55,821 nt of DNA from Rhizobiaceae bacterium (GTDB lineage: Bacteria > Pseudomonadota > Alphaproteobacteria > Rhizobiales > Rhizobiaceae), in the NCBI GenBank assembly GCA_016763155.1, contig JAESUH010000059.1:1-55821 (forward strand). The letters are read 5' to 3'. A program made the translations under genes and the position numbers. Shown here piece by piece: positions 53,266-55,821 of this stretch (its first letter is position 1; every line of letters begins with the position of its first letter). The notes under the pieces were generated by a model. The model was not told the origin of the DNA. It made no database searches and saw only the letters and a program-made list of their open reading frames with translations.

Positions 53266-53748
53266 ATGGACCATGTAGACGAAATAGTTATTCAGTGGAA
53301 TCGTGAGCGGCCGGACATGGATGTCGAGCCGATGGCGCTGATTGGCCGTCTTAAACGGCTATCCCAACATTTGTCACGAGAAATGGACAAAACATTTGCA
53401 ACTCATGGCCTAAACCCTGCAAGTTTTGATGTTCTGGCGACCCTGCGCCGCACCGGGCCGCCTTTCCGTCTTTCGCCTAGTGACTTGCTGGCGACGATGA
53501 TGGTCACCTCTGGCACCATGACAAATCGAATTGATCAATTGGAAAAGACCGGGTTGGTAGAGCGCATTCATAACCCAAAAGATGGCCGAAGTGTTATCAT
53601 CTCTCTGACTGACAAAGGTTTTAAGACCATCGATGCTGCCGTCATGGCCCATGTGAAAACCCAAGCCAAACTAACATCTCACCTGTCCAAAGATGAAAAA
53701 GAAGCTCTAAATTTATTGCTTAAGAATTTTCTCGGAGGCTTTGAATAA
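53266..53748 (+). CDS. MarR-family transcriptional regulator
   Basis: 160 aa winged-helix repressor. The recognition region SPSDLLATMMVTSGTMTNRIDQLEKTGLVER near residues 68-98 (in parts) and the wing NPKDGRSVIISLTDKG follow the MarR scheme, with the D-x-R wing residues. It is divergent from the EamA transporter across the perfect inverted repeat, so it probably represses the transporter and itself until a small molecule binds. A lipoprotein gene follows at once. Confidence 0.92.
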   Translation: MDHVDEIVIQWNRERPDMDVEPMALIGRLKRLSQHLSREMDKTFATHGLNPASFDVLATLRRTGPPFRLSPSDLLATMMVTSGTMTNRIDQLEKTGLVERIHNPKDGRSVIISLTDKGFKTIDAAVMAHVKTQAKLTSHLSKDEKEALNLLLKNFLGGFE

Positions 53749-53749
53749 A

Positions 53750-54346
53750 ATGTTTATGCGCTACTTAAACCGAATTTCAATCGGCCTGATGCTGTTTCTT
53801 GGTGCCTGCGTTTCCTCTACCGAGCCACTTCAACTGGGATATGAAGTCCAGCTCTTACCAAAACGCGCATTGCTTCAATTCGTTGAAACAAAAAACGATG
53901 AGTTTTATAAATTCACCTTTCACGAAGGAAAATTCACAATCATCGAAAAGGGCGACGAAGATACGCCTCTTCCTGCGGCCTTTCATAAAATTCCCGGATT
54001 GCCCGACGGCTACCATGTGGGCTGGACCTTTATGGGAAAGGGGTCAATTTTCGAAGCTAATTATTACAATATTGTCTGGCTGGAAAAATCATCTTCAGGT
54101 GGCAACCAATTGGTAATGTTTGCACCAAGTGATGAAAACAGGGAAGCGATTGCCGCGGAAATGAAGATCGACCCGAAAGACGGACCGCAGATTGAAAGCG
54201 CTGAGGAAATGGTTCGCTATGCCCAGATATTATACAAAATGCGAGACCAGCTAAATCTGGCTCGTCTTGAAATATTTGATTTGGCAAAAAAGGACGACTT
54301 TGAGAAAGCCAAAGCCCTGACAGGGGCAAAATTTCTGGCTGAGTAA
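53750..54346 (+). CDS. Lipoprotein of unknown function
   Basis: 198 aa, with a signal peptide ending in the lipobox LGAC (cysteine near residue 20). The mature chain has no recognised domain; it has beta-type stretches (LLQFVETKNDEFYKFTFHEG) and a charged helical C-terminus. Its start lies 1 bp after the marR-type stop codon, so the two are probably co-expressed. GGAGG at 53733-53737 is somewhat far from the ATG at 53750. Confidence 0.75.
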   Translation: MFMRYLNRISIGLMLFLGACVSSTEPLQLGYEVQLLPKRALLQFVETKNDEFYKFTFHEGKFTIIEKGDEDTPLPAAFHKIPGLPDGYHVGWTFMGKGSIFEANYYNIVWLEKSSSGGNQLVMFAPSDENREAIAAEMKIDPKDGPQIESAEEMVRYAQILYKMRDQLNLARLEIFDLAKKDDFEKAKALTGAKFLAE

Positions 54347-54639
54347 CTTTTCTTATCGAACTGCGGCAAACAAAACCCAACGAACGCATGTAATAGCCTG
54401 TCATTTTAGGTCAATGTGATTTTCTTCGGGTAAAAACATTGAATGCCAAGCATAATTTGAAAACCCAACCGCTTGCACTGATTTGCGCCCATATTCGACA
54501 CCGCTGAACTTGCGCTCCCCCAACCTTTACTACAGTGATAAATCTGCTTAACTTCACCAAATCAGGTCGGGGAGAACGGCCGCCAGATTCCGGGTCGTGA
54601 ACCTGAAGTCTGAAAAGCACGCTAAAGGATCACGAAACG
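54347..54639. other. 293-bp intergenic region before the Crp-like gene
   Basis: Nothing coding is supported. AAAGGA at 54624-54629 lies about 10 nt before the Crp-like ATG. No clear Crp, Fnr or FixK palindrome was recognised. Confidence 0.4.
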
Positions 54640-55323
54640 ATGGAAACCCTATGTGACATACCGCTTTTTTCAGCCTTGGATGAGACCCTTGGCGAACAAT
54701 ACGGCAAATCATGCCTGTGGAAGGAATATGGCGAAAACGAACTCGTTATTGATGAAGATGATGACACAAAGGATTTACGCTGCGTGATATCAGGCAGGGT
54801 CCGCATCATAAATCGCATAGCAATTGGCAAGGAAGTTATCCTGGGCGAAATGAAAGATGGCGATTTCTTTGGAGAAATTGCAGCCATTGATGACGAAACC
54901 CGTTCAGCCACCGTCACAACTTTAACTCGTACGAAAATATGTGTCGTACCCCAGCGAATTTTCCATGAAATTCTGACCAATTCCAAAGAAGTCAGTTTTT
55001 CGGTTTTAAAAGTTCTCACCAACCGGGTTCGCCATCTAAATTTCCGATTGGCAGAACAATCATTCCTTCAGGCAAAGCACCGCCTTTATGCCGAAATCGT
55101 GCGTCTTTCAAAACCAAGAATGGGCCATGAAGGCCAACGCTCAATCAGCCCTCCTCCCATCCAACGGGTATTGGCTGAACGCATCGGCACAAGACGTGAG
55201 GTAGTCTCACGAGAATTAAATAAGCTGGAAAAACAAGGTGTTATCCAAAAAAACAAGGGTGCACTCGTGCTGGTCGACGTAGCAGAATTGCAGCGTCGAA
55301 TATCAGAAGCCTGGGAAGAGTAG
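54640..55323 (+). CDS. Crp/Fnr-family transcriptional regulator
   Basis: 227 aa. N-terminal cyclic-nucleotide domain with GDFFGEIAAIDDETRSATVTTL near residue 88 in parts: the GE...RSAT pattern of cAMP-binding Crp proteins, including the phosphate-binding Arg and Ser. C-terminal helix-turn-helix is RVLAERIGTRREVVSRELNKLEKQG near 185 in parts. There are no Fnr-type iron-sulfur cysteine motifs, so cAMP or a similar ligand is favoured over oxygen sensing. Target genes unknown. Confidence 0.9.
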   Translation: METLCDIPLFSALDETLGEQYGKSCLWKEYGENELVIDEDDDTKDLRCVISGRVRIINRIAIGKEVILGEMKDGDFFGEIAAIDDETRSATVTTLTRTKICVVPQRIFHEILTNSKEVSFSVLKVLTNRVRHLNFRLAEQSFLQAKHRLYAEIVRLSKPRMGHEGQRSISPPPIQRVLAERIGTRREVVSRELNKLEKQGVIQKNKGALVLVDVAELQRRISEAWEE

Positions 55324-55346
55324 ATTATATAACCCTAGAAACAAAG

Positions 55347-55376
55347 AACCCCCGGACAAAGCCGAGGGTTTCTTTT
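55347..55376 (+). terminator. Rho-independent terminator after the Crp-like gene
   Basis: AACCC-C-CGG (55347-55355) pairs with CCG-A-GGGTT (55362-55370), one mismatch, loop of 6, followed by TCTTTT. Confidence 0.85.
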
Positions 55377-55502
55377 GGTTCGCTTTTTGGAGGTCTATCG
55401 CGAAAATAGATATTCAGAAGTTTTTGCCGAGACCAAATGGTTCAAGTCTGAACCCCGCCCTTCCTTATATCTTATATAGGTAGCTAATTGACGTTTTCCA
55501 GA

Positions 55503-55532
55503 GGCGCTGTGTTAAAAAAATCACACAGCGCC
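55503..55532. terminator. 10-bp hairpin next to the M20 peptidase end
   Basis: GGCGCTGTGT (55503-55512) and ACACAGCGCC (55523-55532) pair perfectly over a 10-nt A-rich loop; on the plus strand ATTATTTTTTT follows. It lies 16 bp beyond the 3' end of the minus-strand peptidase gene. Confidence 0.75.
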
Positions 55533-55548
55533 ATTATTTTTTTAATTG

Positions 55549-55821
55549 TTATCCGGCAGGCATAAGAGTTTCCGCCAGTTTTGCCCAATAAGAGCAACCA
55601 TGGGGAATAGCCTCATCGTTGAAATCATATTCTGGGTGATGCAGATTTGCGGTATTCCCGTTACCCGTGAAAATAAAGGCGCCGGGCCGCGCTTCCAGCA
55701 TGTAGGAAAAATCTTCCCCACCCATTGTCGGCGCAACATTTGTTTCCACCCGACTATCACCAGCCACTAAACGGGCAATAGCAATCGCCTTATCTGTTTG
55801 CGCCGGATGGTTGGAAGTAAC
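55549..55821 (-). CDS. M20-family amidohydrolase/peptidase (C-terminal end, partial)
   Basis: Only the last 90 residues lie in the window; the 5' part is beyond its end. NVAPTMGGEDFSYMLEARPGAFIFTG (parts) with the metal-binding GGEDF motif, and HHPEYDFNDEAIPHGCSYWAKLAE at the end in parts, are the C-terminal hallmark of M20D hippurate/amidohydrolase enzymes that cleave N-acyl amino acids. No evidence of a frameshift in the visible part. Confidence 0.9.
   Translation of the reverse strand, partial: VTSNHPAQTDKAIAIARLVAGDSRVETNVAPTMGGEDFSYMLEARPGAFIFTGNGNTANLHHPEYDFNDEAIPHGCSYWAKLAETLMPAG

Overview
The window looks like chromosome of a marine-type alphaproteobacterium of the order Hyphomicrobiales (Rhizobiales). 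This is inferred from the gene order (tusA/gcdH; cobalamin adenosyltransferase-rhomboid-etfBA-hbd; tlpA/argH-lptM-lysA-TIGR02302; hpt; ftsEX; ydcF-plsC; chaC), an Omp2/RopA-type porin, a RIME-like intergenic palindrome and CtrA-type TTAA-N7-TTAA boxes. Base composition is moderate by eye (not computed). No species assignment is claimed.

Layout. (1) 1-1310: end of an FtsX-type ABC permease and its HlyD-like partner, closed by a 14-bp hairpin. (2) 1365-10094: a catabolic cassette on the minus strand (N-formylglutamate amidohydrolase-like enzyme, TRAP transporter QMP, glutamine-synthetase-like ligase, aldehyde dehydrogenase, iron alcohol dehydrogenase) with a divergent RpiR-type regulator. Together the genes suggest uptake of a small amine or amino alcohol, gamma-glutamylation, two oxidations and deacylation. 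(3) 10133-13871: O-antigen ligase, GT25 glycosyltransferase and a porin. (4) 13982-16122: a small remnant island at tRNA-Leu(CAA) holding a truncated integrase, paired arm-type repeats and one cargo gene with a TIR/deoxyribosyltransferase-like domain, possibly an antiphage effector. (5) 16316-41919: mostly housekeeping and conserved genes (YqaA, DsbB, HNH, AlkA, GluQRS, PduO, rhomboid, EtfBA, 3-hydroxyacyl-CoA dehydrogenase, TlpA, ArgH, LptM, LysA, TIGR02302, Hpt, FtsEX, YdcF, PlsC, ChaC, DUF2125, MscS, acyl-CoA synthetase). (6) 41912-44631: an acyltransferase/flippase pair for envelope polysaccharide. (7) 44697-49117: DUF924, TusA, glutaryl-CoA dehydrogenase, stand-alone Lrp ligand domain, cytochrome P450 and a FeeM-like N-acyl synthase whose upstream region carries three perfect CtrA boxes. 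(8) 49322-55821: GGDEF-EAL protein, GNAT, EamA transporter with divergent MarR and a perfect 18-bp operator repeat, a lipoprotein, a Crp-like regulator and the end of an M20 peptidase.

Repeats. A MITE-like 248-bp element at 31172-31419 has perfect 21-bp inverted ends and is built of two copies of a three-hairpin unit. A third, solo copy lies at 17519-17605. One hairpin shows compensatory base changes.

The strongest leads are the gamma-glutamyl/TRAP cassette, the tRNA-Leu mini-island, the CtrA-box-studded promoter of the FeeM-like gene and the hairpin repeat family. All functional statements rest on reading motifs; no database search was run.
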